A stretch of DNA of 64,000 nucleotides from Dactylosporangium aurantiacum (GTDB lineage Bacteria; Actinomycetota; Actinomycetes; Mycobacteriales; Micromonosporaceae): positions 186,001 to 250,000 of the forward strand of contig NZ_JNYJ01000007.1 in the NCBI RefSeq assembly GCF_000716715.1. Reading direction: 5' to 3'. The notes under the pieces were generated by a model that saw only the letters and a program-made list of their open reading frames with translations, was not told the DNA's origin and did not search any database. Position numbers and translations under genes: made by a program. This document shows, in pieces, positions 44,629 to 53,086 of the stretch (the first letter of the stretch is position 1; each line of letters begins with the position of its first letter).

Positions 44629-44913
44629 ATGAGCTGTGGAGACCCGCACGAGACAGACTGCAGTGACGTCCTCGCCGAGGTGTATCTCTACCTCGACCTG
44701 GAGTGCGCCGACGACCGCCGGTCGCTGATCCGCGACCACCTTGACGAGTGCTCGCCGTGCCTGCGCGAGTTCGGCATCGAGCAGGAGGTCAAGGCGCTCG
44801 TCGCCCGCTGCTGCGGTTCGGAGCTGGCACCGGCCGAGCTCAAGGACCGCCTGCGGCTGAAGCTCTCCGAGCTGGTCGTCAACGCCGAGGCCCGGGAGCT
44901 GCGCACCGACTGA
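44629..44913 (+). CDS. rsrA: Zinc anti-sigma factor RsrA
   Basis: This 94-residue redox-sensing anti-sigma factor starts 5 bp after the sigR stop. The zinc ligands fall at C11, H37, C41 and C44, the same positions as in Streptomyces RsrA, in the HxxxCxxC motif RDHLDECSPC. On oxidation a disulfide forms, zinc leaves and SigR is released. A further CC pair (near 61-62) is present. Together with sigR it forms the classic two-gene operon (Rv3223c/Rv3221A context). Confidence 0.92.
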   Translation: MSCGDPHETDCSDVLAEVYLYLDLECADDRRSLIRDHLDECSPCLREFGIEQEVKALVARCCGSELAPAELKDRLRLKLSELVVNAEARELRTD

Positions 44914-45443
44914 CCGCCGCCGGCGAGGCAGCGCCAGGGCGCCAGCGTAGGCGGCACACCGGCTGCCCGCGCGGGGTGAAGGGCAGCCGGGCGGCGTCCG
45001 GGACCAGGAAGCCGTACGCGGACTGAGCGCCGCCGGGCTGTGGTCGTCCGTGCCCGCGACGCCGCGGCGAGGCGGCGCCCGTTCCCGGCATCGCCGCCGC
45101 GCCGCGGGCTGCCCGTCCCGCGCCCCCGTTGCGAGGCTGTGCCGACCGTCCCCGCCCCGGCCTGCCACCGGGGCGGGCGGCGCGTCAGCGTAGGCGGCAC
45201 ACCGGCCCGCGCGGGGGTGAAGGGCGGGTGGGCGATGTCCGGAAGCGGGAAGGCGTGCACGGACTGATTGCCGCAGGGCCGCGGCCGTCCGGGCCCCAAC
45301 AACGCCGCCGCGAGGCGGCCGTCCGGGCCCCAACGCCGCCGCGAGGCGGCCGTCCGTGCTCAGTAGCGCCGCCGTGCCGCGGGCTGTCCGTCCTGCGACC
45401 CTGCCGCGAGGCGGCGCGCTGGGACGCCCGGGGCGGCGGGGCG
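44914..45443. repeat. Decayed tandem echoes of the VWA gene 3' end
   Basis: The 530 bp between convergent rsrA and the VWA gene contain two extra copies (about 44941-45026 and 45183-45268) of the 85 bp that encode the end of the VWA protein (45441-45524, peptide LVPDAARLPFTPRG and following). Spacings are 242 and 258 bp. In between, a unit of about 31 bp (GCCGCCGCGAGGCGGCCGTC, carrying a CCGCC/GGCGG hairpin) repeats about three times at 45267-45361. No gene is supported here. Confidence 0.75.
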
Positions 45444-47297
45444 TCAGCGTAGGCGGAACACCGGTCCGCGCGGGGTGAAGGGCAGGCGGGCGGCGTCCGG
45501 GACCAGGAAGGCGTGCTCGCGGCGGACCCTGACCACGTCGCAGTAGCCGTCGGTGATGACCAGGATCGGGGCGTCGGCCGGGAAGTCCGGGGCCCGCTCC
45601 AGCAGGCGGACCCCGGGCTGCAGCACCGTGCCGCCGCGGCCCTTGACCCTGACCCGGCCGGCGATGTCGGCGACCGGCAGGTAGCCGGCGTCGTACGCGG
45701 CGGCGTCGCAGAACACGACCCGGGCGGCCGGCACGTCACGGGCGGTGGCGTAGGAGGCGACCGCGCCGAGGGCCTTGCCGAGCAGGGTGCGGTCCATGGA
45801 GCCGGAGGTGTCCAGCACGACGCCGAAGGTGGCCCGCTCGACCTCCTCCTCCGGCCACAGCCACCCGGGCCGGGGGATATTCGGGGTGGCGCTCTGCCGC
45901 CGCGACGCGCGCGCGTAGGAGCGGCGCGGCGCCGGGCCGCGGACGTGCTCCTCGAACCAGCGGGCGAGCTGGGCGTCCCACGGCAGCGGCGGGTGGTCCA
46001 GCGCCCGGATCTCCTGCACGAGACCGGCCGGCAGCAGGCCGCGGCCGTGCGACTCGTGGAAGGCCAGGCCCGTGGCGAGGGCGCGCCGGTAGTACTCGTC
46101 GAGCTCGGTGCCCCGGTGCCCGCGGCGGGCGTCGCTGAGCACGTCGCCGAGGCCGCGGCCGCGCAGGGTGCCGAGCCGCCGCAGCCGGCGCAGGTCGGTG
46201 GCGAGGCGGTCGTACACCTCCTCGGCGCCGGCGTCCTTGAACTGCGGGTCGTAGAGGGCACCCTCCGGCAGGTCGCCGACGGCCATCTCGACCAGCCAGC
46301 CGTTGATGACGTAGTCGGTGGCGATGTTCCACAGGTACGGGTCGCGGTGCGCGACCCGGTCGCCGTGGCGCAGCGCCGCGTGCAGCATCTCGTGCGCGAT
46401 GACGAACCGGCGCTCGTCGGCGGTGAGCGGGGCGAGCGGGTTGACGTAGATCTCGGCGGCGGCCGCGTCGACGGCGGCGATGGTGATCGACAGGTCGCGG
46501 GCGACGGCGACGTCGCTGACGATGGTGAACCCGGCGGCGAGCCCGGCCAGCAGCGGGTACGACGACACGAACCACCGCCGCGCCGGCTCCCACCGCTCGT
46601 CGGGCTTGCGGCCGCCGCGGTCGCTCTGCCGCACCGCGCCGGCCTCGTCGACGGCGGCGGCCGCGGCCTGGCCGAGGCCCAGCGCGAGCCGGTCCGGCCA
46701 GCTCATCGGCCCGGCCGGCGCCCCCGTCGGCGTGGCCGCGGCGCCGCGTGGCCGCCACGCCGGGCGCGGCGGCTCGACGGGTGCGGGGTCGGTGTCCGCG
46801 CCGGTGCCGCCGGCGCAGCAGCCGGCCAGGCCGTCGGGGACGCCGGAGACCCGCCAGCGCTCGGCGAGCTGCTCCTCCGGTGCCGTCGGCAGCTCCGGCA
46901 GCTGTACCGGGGCCCGGCCGAGCCGCAGCTCCCGCTGGAACCGGGCGACGACCACGCACCGGGCGACGGCCAGCTCAGCGTCGACCGGGGCGCCGGGGTC
47001 GTCGAGGTGGCCGAAGCCGAGGTGCAGCGCGCAGTGCGCGAACACCCAGACCCACTCGTCGAGCTCCAGCGGCGAGTGCTTGTTGACGGTGACGGTGCCG
47101 TCGGCGCCGACCCTGGCGTGGCCGCGGGCGCGGATCAGCGGCGTGTCCTCGGCCCAGGCCATCCGCAGCTCCCGCCAGTCGACGCCGGTCGGGTCGTGGC
47201 TGAGGGCGCGGAACATCGGGTTGCCGGCGACCGCCGACCACGCGTTGCGGGCGGTCTCCAGCCGCTGGTCGGTCCTGTTCCTGCCCTTGCCGGCCAT
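45444..47297 (-). CDS. VWA-like metallopeptidase (DUF2201-type)
   Basis: The protein is 617 residues. An N-terminal half carries a histidine cluster (AHCALHLGFGH, about 87-97). The central putative metallopeptidase domain has H302-E-M-L-H306 in VIAHEMLHAALRHGD. The C-terminal VWA-like domain starts at about 490 with the MIDAS motif D496-T-S-G-S500. Such proteins pair with MoxR-type AAA+ ATPases. Here the ATPase gene ends 4 bp upstream, so the two are one operon. The pairing suggests an ATP-driven metal-inserting or protein-remodelling machine. Its target is unknown. The 3' end of this gene is echoed twice downstream. Confidence 0.85.
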   Translation of the reverse strand: MAGKGRNRTDQRLETARNAWSAVAGNPMFRALSHDPTGVDWRELRMAWAEDTPLIRARGHARVGADGTVTVNKHSPLELDEWVWVFAHCALHLGFGHLDDPGAPVDAELAVARCVVVARFQRELRLGRAPVQLPELPTAPEEQLAERWRVSGVPDGLAGCCAGGTGADTDPAPVEPPRPAWRPRGAAATPTGAPAGPMSWPDRLALGLGQAAAAAVDEAGAVRQSDRGGRKPDERWEPARRWFVSSYPLLAGLAAGFTIVSDVAVARDLSITIAAVDAAAAEIYVNPLAPLTADERRFVIAHEMLHAALRHGDRVAHRDPYLWNIATDYVINGWLVEMAVGDLPEGALYDPQFKDAGAEEVYDRLATDLRRLRRLGTLRGRGLGDVLSDARRGHRGTELDEYYRRALATGLAFHESHGRGLLPAGLVQEIRALDHPPLPWDAQLARWFEEHVRGPAPRRSYARASRRQSATPNIPRPGWLWPEEEVERATFGVVLDTSGSMDRTLLGKALGAVASYATARDVPAARVVFCDAAAYDAGYLPVADIAGRVRVKGRGGTVLQPGVRLLERAPDFPADAPILVITDGYCDVVRVRREHAFLVPDAARLPFTPRGPVFRLR

Positions 47298-47301
47298 CGG
47301 G

Positions 47302-48363
47302 TCAGACCCGGGCGGCGACGAGGCGGGGCAGGTCGCGGGTCACCTCGACCAGGAACCACGCCGGCAGCACCGGCATGCCGTCCTCGTCGGCGGCGATGAC
47401 CAGCTGCGCGCACTCCAGGGAGATCTCGGCGAGCTCGACGAGCAGGCCCTTGGCCCGCACCGCGAACCGGCGCACCGACGGCGAGGCGTGCTCGCGGCCG
47501 GCCGGCAGGTCCTTGACGAGCCGGGCCCGGAACGCCTCGGCGAAGAAGTACAGCAGGTCCCGGTCCGTCGGGTCGCGGGGCCACGACGCGTCGCCGCGGA
47601 CGATGGCGTCCAGGCCGTAGCGGTGCCGGACGGTCTTCACGTACGCGCAGAACGCCGACGCGTGCGACGGGGTCAGCGTGCCCGTGGTCAGCACCCGCAG
47701 CGTCTCCTCGTCGACGTCGTCGCCGAAGGAGTGCAGCGCGTCGGACAACATGTGCCACGACCGCGGGGTGGAGAACGGCTCCTCGGTCTTCGGCGGCTTC
47801 GACCACAGGTGGTCGGGGCGCTGCGCGAGGTACCCGGTGACGTGGGCGTGCAGGCCGGCGCCCACCGCCCAGCGCAGCCAGTCGTCGGCGCTGGCCCGCA
47901 GGTGGACGTGGATGAGCCGGTTGAGCAGCGCGGAGGCCATCGGCCGGGCGAGCGCGTTGTCGGAGGAGCGGTTGCCGGCGCCGATCACGATCGACCCGGC
48001 GGGTAGCTCGTACGCGCCGATGCGCCGGTCGAGGATGAGGGAGTAGAACGCCTTCTGCACCTCGGGCGAGGCGGAGTTGAGCTCGTCGAGGAACAGGCAG
48101 TAGGGCTCGTCGCGGGCGATCGACTCCGGCGGCGCGAAGCGGCTGCGGCCGTCGCGCAGCTCGGGCACGCCGATGAGGTCCTCGGGGGCGAGCTGGGTGC
48201 CGATGAGCGTGACGCAGTCCAGGCCGAGCGCGGCCGCGAACTGCTTGACCAGGGAGCTCTTGCCGATGCCGGGCTGGCCCCAGACGAACACGGGACGCAC
48301 GACCGCGACGTGCAGCAGCACGCCTGGCAGGGTCGCCGGGGTCACCGTGACGGTCGATTCCAC
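47302..48363 (-). CDS. MoxR-type AAA+ ATPase
   Basis: This 353-residue AAA+ ATPase is paired with the VWA metallopeptidase. Walker A is G29-QPGIG-K35-S, Walker B LFLDELN (about 92-98), sensor-1 IVIGAGNR and the arginine-rich LLNRLIHVHL follow. MoxR ATPases act as chaperones for a VWA partner that carries or activates a client. The GTG at 48363 was chosen; an ATG eight codons upstream (48387) is also possible and neither has a strong ribosome site. The upstream gene is divergent (biotinyl carrier protein, 92 bp away). Confidence 0.88.
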   Translation of the reverse strand: MESTVTVTPATLPGVLLHVAVVRPVFVWGQPGIGKSSLVKQFAAALGLDCVTLIGTQLAPEDLIGVPELRDGRSRFAPPESIARDEPYCLFLDELNSASPEVQKAFYSLILDRRIGAYELPAGSIVIGAGNRSSDNALARPMASALLNRLIHVHLRASADDWLRWAVGAGLHAHVTGYLAQRPDHLWSKPPKTEEPFSTPRSWHMLSDALHSFGDDVDEETLRVLTTGTLTPSHASAFCAYVKTVRHRYGLDAIVRGDASWPRDPTDRDLLYFFAEAFRARLVKDLPAGREHASPSVRRFAVRAKGLLVELAEISLECAQLVIAADEDGMPVLPAWFLVEVTRDLPRLVAARV

Positions 48364-48454
48364 GCGGCCATGATGCGTTCGTCGCATGGCCGCGCGCGAG
48401 CGGGTTTCCCACCGATATGCTGCCAAGCGCAATCCGACGTCAAAGGAGACCGGG

Positions 48455-48670
48455 ATGTCCGACGAGATCCGCGCCGAGATGGTGGCCAACGTCTGGAAGA
48501 TCACCACGGAGGTCGGTGCCGAGGTCAGCGAGGGTGACACCCTGGTCATCCTGGAGTCGATGAAGATGGAGATCCCGGTCGTCGCCGAGTCCGAGGGCAC
48601 GGTCAGCCGGATCGCCGTCAACGAGGGCGACGTCGTGCAGGAGGGCGATCTCATCGCCGTGATCGGGTGA
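48455..48670 (+). CDS. Biotin/lipoyl-attachment carrier protein
   Basis: The protein is a free-standing 71-residue biotinyl domain. The attachment lysine is K37 in ESMKMEIP, and the sequence ends in GDLIAVIG. It resembles M. tuberculosis TB7.3 (Rv3221c), a small secreted-free biotinylated protein found beside sigH/rshA. Its partner carboxylase is not in the window. AAAGGAG precedes the ATG at six bases. Its stop overlaps the GNAT start (GTGA). Confidence 0.93.
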   Translation: MSDEIRAEMVANVWKITTEVGAEVSEGDTLVILESMKMEIPVVAESEGTVSRIAVNEGDVVQEGDLIAVIG

Positions 48671-49179
48671 GCGTCGCGGCACCGATCGTCCGCCGCGCGG
48701 AGCCGGCCGACTTCGCCGAGGTGGCCCGGCTGACCGTGGACGCGTACCGGGCCGACGGCCAGCTCGACGAGGACCACGGCTACGGCGAGCTGCTCGCCGA
48801 CGTGGCGGACCGCGCCGAGCACGCCGAGCTGCTCGTGGCCGCCGACGGCCCGGTGGTGCTGGGCGCGGTCGCGTTCGTGCTGCCCGGCACCCGGTTCGCG
48901 GAGCTGTCCAGGCCGGGCGAGGCCGAGTTCCGGATGCTGGCCGTCGACCCGGCCGCGCAACGGCGCGGGGTGGCCAGGGCGCTGGTGCGCGCCTGCGTGG
49001 AGCGGGCGACCGTCCTGGGCTGCGGGTCGCTGGTGATCTGCTCGCGGGAGCGCAACAGCGCCGCGTTCGCGCTCTACGACAGCTTCGGCTTCGTCCGCGA
49101 GCCGGCCCTGGACTGGACGCCGGTGCCGGGCGTCAACCTGCTCGGCCTGCGGCTGAAGCTGCCGACCACCGTCACCTGA
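48667..49179 (+). CDS. GNAT acetyltransferase
   Basis: The protein is 170 residues. The acetyl-CoA pyrophosphate loop is QRRGVARALV (about 98-107), preceded by FRMLAVDPAA. The C-terminal SRERNSAAFALYDSFGF is the standard GNAT helix/strand. The substrate is unknown. Coupled through a GTGA overlap to the biotinyl-carrier protein, which suggests that the two are made together. Confidence 0.9.
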   Translation: MSVAAPIVRRAEPADFAEVARLTVDAYRADGQLDEDHGYGELLADVADRAEHAELLVAADGPVVLGAVAFVLPGTRFAELSRPGEAEFRMLAVDPAAQRRGVARALVRACVERATVLGCGSLVICSRERNSAAFALYDSFGFVREPALDWTPVPGVNLLGLRLKLPTTVT

Positions 49180-49198
49180 GCTTCCGCCGCCGGCGGCG

Positions 49199-49831
49199 TC
49201 ACTCGCCGCCGGCGGCGGCCAGGCGCATCAGGTCCTCGGCGACGATCAGCGTGGCGTCGCGGCGGTCCTGCGGGGTGAGGTCGTCGCGGCCGCGCAGCAC
49301 GAAGTGGCCCGCGTGGATGGTGAAGATCGCCATCGCACGGCGCAGCTGCTGGACGGTGGACTCCTCGGGGACCATGAGGAAGCTGAAGACCCGCTCCATC
49401 TGGTCCTTCATGAGCTTGCCGGCGGCCAGGGTGTTGATGAGCGTCTGGTTGCGCTCGAAGAAGCGGATCACGTGCTCGTGCTTCGCGACGTCGTGCAGGA
49501 CCGAGTAGCGCCGCACGAACTCGATGCGGGTCTCCTCCGTGCGCGGCTGGGCCTCGGCCCACTCCATCAGCGCGTCGACGGCCGCGATGCGGTGCTCGAT
49601 GAGGCTCTTGACGATGTCGTCCTTGGTCGGGAAGTGGTAGTAGAGCGCGGCCTTGGTGACGCCGAGCCGCTCCGCGATCTCCCGCAGGGACGTCTTGTCG
49701 TAGCCGTCCTCGATGAACATCTCCAGCGCGACCCGCTGGATGTGCGCGCGCACGTCCTCGGCTTCGGCGTCGTCGGTCCGGATCCGGTTGCGCCCCCGGA
49801 CGACCCGCGCGGTCTGCTGGCTCTGCTCCAT
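49199..49831 (-). CDS. TetR-family repressor
   Basis: The protein is about 210 residues. The N-terminal helix-turn-helix is TSLREIAERLGVTKAALYYHF (about 47-67; classic TetR). The C-terminal ligand-binding region is long and helical. It is divergent from the EmrB-type MFS gene, the classic arrangement of a repressor and the drug exporter that it controls, and the 82 bp between them contain a perfect operator (49889-49910). Possible starts are ATG 49831, ATG 49840 and TTG 49852; the first gives the usual spacing from AGGA. Confidence 0.9.
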   Translation of the reverse strand: MEQSQQTARVVRGRNRIRTDDAEAEDVRAHIQRVALEMFIEDGYDKTSLREIAERLGVTKAALYYHFPTKDDIVKSLIEHRIAAVDALMEWAEAQPRTEETRIEFVRRYSVLHDVAKHEHVIRFFERNQTLINTLAAGKLMKDQMERVFSFLMVPEESTVQQLRRAMAIFTIHAGHFVLRGRDDLTPQDRRDATLIVAEDLMRLAAAGGE

Positions 49832-49857
49832 CGGGACCATCCTACGAGACAACCTAC

Positions 49858-49910
49858 TTGACGATCGGCTAGTACGAAGCTTACCGTGCGGCTAGTAAGT
49901 TCACTAGCCG
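49858..49910 (+). promoter_or_regulatory. TetR operator and MFS promoter
   Basis: A consensus-like -35 TTGACG (49858-49863) with TTACCG 17 bp further on is followed by a perfect inverted repeat, CGGCTAGT-AAGTTC-ACTAGCCG (49889-49910). A third direct half-site, CGGCTAGTA, lies at 49866-49874 between the promoter elements. Binding there would block transcription of the transporter. Confidence 0.7.
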
Positions 49911-49934
49911 GCCGACAAGTAAGGTGGGCCCACG

Positions 49935-51476
49935 ATGCCCGACAAGCACATCCGCGTCGTCCTGCCGGGGCTGCTCATGGCGATGCTCCTGGCCATGCTC
50001 GACAACGTCATCGTCGGCACCGCGATGCCCCGCATCGTCGGTGACCTCGGCGGCGTCGACCACCTGTCGTGGGTCGTCACCGCGTACGTCCTGGGCGCCA
50101 CCGTCTCCACCCCGATCTGGGGCAAGCTCGGCGACCTGTACGGGCGCAAGACGGTCTTCCTGACCTCGATCGTGCTGTTCCTGCTCGGCTCGGTGCTGTG
50201 CGGCTTCGCCCAGGACATGCCGCAGCTCATCGGGTTCCGCGCGTTCCAGGGCCTCGGCTCCGGCGGCCTGATGGTCGGCGCGATGGCCGTCCTCGGCGAC
50301 CTGGTGCCACCCCGCGAGCGCGGCAGGTACCAGGGCCAGTTCGCCGCGGTCATGGCGGTCGCGATGGTCGGCGGCCCGCTGGTCGGCGGCTTCATCACCG
50401 ACCACGCCGACTGGCGCTGGGCGTTCTTCGTCAACCTGCCGCTCGGCGGCGCCGCCCTGGTGCTGCTCGCGCTGCGGCTCGACCTGCCGAAGCGGCGCAC
50501 CGAGCACCGCATCGACTGGTTCGGCGCGGCACTGCTGTCGGCCGGGGTGACCGCGCTGGTCCTGATCACCACGTGGGGCGGCAACCAGTACGCCTGGGGC
50601 TCCGCGCAGATCCTGGGCCTGGCCGCCCTCGCCGTGGTCTCGCTCGCCGTCTTCGTGGTCGTCGAGCGCCGCCACCCGGAGCCGATCCTGCCGCTGGGCA
50701 TCTTCCGCAACCGCAACTTCTCGCTGGTGTCCGGCGTCGGCTTCCTGGTCGGGTTCGCGATGTTCGGCGCGATCACGTTCCTGCCGCTGTACCAGCAGAT
50801 CGTGCAGGGCGCGTCCGCGACCAACTCCGGCCTGCTCCTGCTGCCGATGATGGGCGGCCTGCTGGTGACCTCGCTGCTGGTCGGCCGGATGATCACCAAG
50901 ACCGGGAAGTACCGGATCTACCCGGTCATCGGCGGCCTCGTCATGATCCTGGCGATGGTGCTGCTGTCGCGGCTGGACGCGGACACCTCCAAGCTCGAGT
51001 CGGGCATTTACATGACCGTCCTCGGCCTGGGTATGGGCTTCCTGATGCAGACGTCGATGCTGATCGCGCAGAACAGCGTCGAGCTCAAGGACCTCGGGGT
51101 GGCCAGCAGCACGGCGACGTTCGCGCGCTCGATCGGCGGCGCGTTCGGCGTGGCGGCGTTCGGCGCGATCTTCAACCACCGGCTGCACGACCTGCTCGCC
51201 GACCGGGTCGGCCCGCAGGCGGCGGACCGGCTCTCCGGCGGCGGTGGCGGCGGCGCCACCATCGGCCCCGCGACGCTCGGCGCGCTGCCCGCGCAGGTGC
51301 GCACCGCGGTCGTCGACTCGATCGCCGGCGCCACGTCCAGCGTGTTCCTGTGGGCGGTGGCGGCGACGGTCCTGGTCCCGCTGCTCGCGGTCTTCATCCG
51401 CGAGGTCGCGCTGCGCGGCGGCCCCGAGACGGCGCAGGAGCGGGCGGAAAGCACGCTCGTTGCGCAGGAAGGGTAG
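49935..51476 (+). CDS. DHA2/EmrB-type MFS multidrug exporter, 14 TM
   Basis: The protein is 513 residues with the fourteen-helix pattern of the DHA2 drug:proton antiporters. Motif D1-type LDNVIVGTAMPRI (about 22-34), motif A GKLGDLYGRKTVF and motif C-like AMVGGPLVGGFI are present. The interruption LSGGGGGGATIGPATLGA (about 428-445) is a glycine-rich periplasmic loop. The divergent TetR gene and the operator at 49889 suggest induction by the exported compound. Confidence 0.93.
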   Translation: MPDKHIRVVLPGLLMAMLLAMLDNVIVGTAMPRIVGDLGGVDHLSWVVTAYVLGATVSTPIWGKLGDLYGRKTVFLTSIVLFLLGSVLCGFAQDMPQLIGFRAFQGLGSGGLMVGAMAVLGDLVPPRERGRYQGQFAAVMAVAMVGGPLVGGFITDHADWRWAFFVNLPLGGAALVLLALRLDLPKRRTEHRIDWFGAALLSAGVTALVLITTWGGNQYAWGSAQILGLAALAVVSLAVFVVVERRHPEPILPLGIFRNRNFSLVSGVGFLVGFAMFGAITFLPLYQQIVQGASATNSGLLLLPMMGGLLVTSLLVGRMITKTGKYRIYPVIGGLVMILAMVLLSRLDADTSKLESGIYMTVLGLGMGFLMQTSMLIAQNSVELKDLGVASSTATFARSIGGAFGVAAFGAIFNHRLHDLLADRVGPQAADRLSGGGGGGATIGPATLGALPAQVRTAVVDSIAGATSSVFLWAVAATVLVPLLAVFIREVALRGGPETAQERAESTLVAQEG

Positions 51477-51564
51477 TTTCGCGCACAGTATGCGCGAACT
51501 TGCCGGAAAAACTGGCGTCTGGTGCGCGAAGCTGCGAAGATTTGAGCAGTAACGCGCACCAGAC
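51477..51564. promoter_or_regulatory. Inverted-repeat array before SIS gene
   Basis: Two inverted repeats occur in the 105-bp gap between the exporter and the SIS gene. TTCGCGCA-N5-TGCGCGAA lies at 51478-51498. A perfect 12-bp pair, GTCTGGTGCGCG and CGCGCACCAGAC, lies at 51517-51528 and 51553-51564 with 24 bp between. The word TGCGCGAA is common to both. They may be a repressor-binding array, a terminator for the exporter gene, or both. Confidence 0.5.
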
Positions 51565-51581
51565 GACCCAAGGGAGTAGCC

Positions 51582-52634
51582 GTGACCGAGCAGCCCGGCG
51601 CCGGCATGCAGGCGGACATCGCCGAGCAGCCGGCGGTGTTCGCGAGGCTCGTCGACGAGCAGGCCGACGCGATCGCCGCCGTCGCCGCGCAGATCGCGCA
51701 GTGGCAGCCACGCAACGTGATCTTCACGGCGCGGGGCACCTCCGACCACGCCGCCCTGTACGCGGCGTACCTCACCGAGATCCGCCTCGGCATCCCCGTC
51801 GGCCTCGCGTCGCCGTCGGCGATGACGCTGTACGGCGCCCGCCCCGACCTGCGCGACACGCTCGTCGTCGGGGTCAGCCAGAGCGGCGGCTCACCCGACC
51901 TCCACGAGGTCCTGCGCGTCGCCGGCGAGCAGGGCGCGCACACCCTCGCCGTCACCAACAACGCCGCGTCGCCCCTCGCGCGGGTCGCCGAGCTGCACGT
52001 CGACGTCGTCGCCGGGCACGAGGTCGCCGTCGCGGCCACCAAGACCTACACCGCCGAGCTGCTCGCCCTGCTCATGCTCGTGGAGAGCATCCGGGGCGGC
52101 GGCACCCTGCCCGCCGAGGAGCTCGCCGAGCTGCGCAAGCTGCCCGAGCACGCGGCCACCGTCCTCGCCGACACCGGCGCCGTGGACCTCGCCGCCCGGT
52201 ACCGCTTCGCCGACCGGATCGTCACGACGGGCCGCGGCTACGCGTACCCGACGGCCCGGGAGACCGCGCTGAAGCTCATGGAGACCTCCTACGTGGCCGG
52301 TCTCGCGTTCTCCGGCGCCGACCTGCTGCACGGCCCCCTCGCCATGGCCGACCCCGACGTGCCGGTCCTGGCCGTCGTCGGCGGCGGCCCCGCCGGCACC
52401 TCGATGCGCGACGTCGTCGGCCGCCTCGGCGAGCGCCGCGCCGACGTGGTCGTCTTCGGCCCGTCCGCGGTCGACGGCGCCGCCGGCTGGGTGCGCACGC
52501 CCGACGTCGACGAGCGCTACGCGCCGCTGCTGGACATCCTGCCGCTGCAGCGGCTCGCCCTCGCGCTCGCCCGGCACCGCGGCGAGAACCCCGACGCGCC
52601 GCGCGGCCTCAAGAAGGTGACGGCGACCCTGTAA
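51582..52634 (+). CDS. Two-SIS-domain sugar-phosphate isomerase/deaminase
   Basis: The protein is 350 residues with two SIS domains, as in the isomerase half of GlmS. Conserved ribbons are RGTSDHAALYAAYLTE, GVSQSGGSPDLHEVL and ATKTYTAELLALL in the first, and GRGYAYPTARETALKLMETSY in the second. No glutaminase domain is present, so it more likely acts as a glucosamine-6-phosphate deaminase (NagB-II-like) than as GlmS. The GTG at 51582 has AGGGAG upstream. It follows the exporter gene but has its own palindrome-rich leader. Relevance to chitin breakdown by the chitinase at 18.8 kb is possible. Confidence 0.88.
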   Translation: MTEQPGAGMQADIAEQPAVFARLVDEQADAIAAVAAQIAQWQPRNVIFTARGTSDHAALYAAYLTEIRLGIPVGLASPSAMTLYGARPDLRDTLVVGVSQSGGSPDLHEVLRVAGEQGAHTLAVTNNAASPLARVAELHVDVVAGHEVAVAATKTYTAELLALLMLVESIRGGGTLPAEELAELRKLPEHAATVLADTGAVDLAARYRFADRIVTTGRGYAYPTARETALKLMETSYVAGLAFSGADLLHGPLAMADPDVPVLAVVGGGPAGTSMRDVVGRLGERRADVVVFGPSAVDGAAGWVRTPDVDERYAPLLDILPLQRLALALARHRGENPDAPRGLKKVTATL

Positions 52635-53064
52635 CGGCGGAGGCCGGGACGTCCACGACCGCGGGCCGGCCCTCGCGCACGGCCCGCGTCTCGAACGACA
52701 CCGGGGGCCGCTCGGCGACCACGATCTGGTACGCCGGCCGGCTCCCGGACAGGTTCAGCAGCTCGAAGGCGAAGTTGCAGCGGTAGCCGTCCGACGCGGT
52801 GGCCAGCACTCCCGAGGCGAGGGTGGTCACGGCGATCACCTTGCCGCCGGCGTCGGCCGCCTTCACCGGCGCGCCGGCCACGATGTCCGGCGCCGACGCC
52901 GGCGCCAGGCACGGCGTGCCCGGCAACCCGGCCGCCGCGCCGGCCACGCTCGCGTAACCGTGCAGCTGGAAGTTGTCGGGTTTGCTCGTCTCGCCGGAGC
53001 GGCCCAGCCACCCGCAGCCACCGAGCGACAACACGAGGGCGAGGGGAACCAGCAGGCGGCGCAC
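52609..53064 (-). CDS. Small predicted lipoprotein
   Basis: The protein is 151 residues with a basic start, a hydrophobic core and the lipobox LGGC (C17). The mature domain has two further cysteines, in TPCLAP and YRCNFA, which could form a disulfide. No family is recognised. Its 3' end overlaps the end of the SIS gene on the other strand by 26 bp, which fixes its reading by codon bias only. It is divergent from the kinase gene (22 bp between starts). Confidence 0.72.
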   Translation of the reverse strand: MRRLLVPLALVLSLGGCGWLGRSGETSKPDNFQLHGYASVAGAAAGLPGTPCLAPASAPDIVAGAPVKAADAGGKVIAVTTLASGVLATASDGYRCNFAFELLNLSGSRPAYQIVVAERPPVSFETRAVREGRPAVVDVPASAVTGSPSPS

Positions 53065-53086
53065 CGGCCCACCTTAGTCTGTAGCG

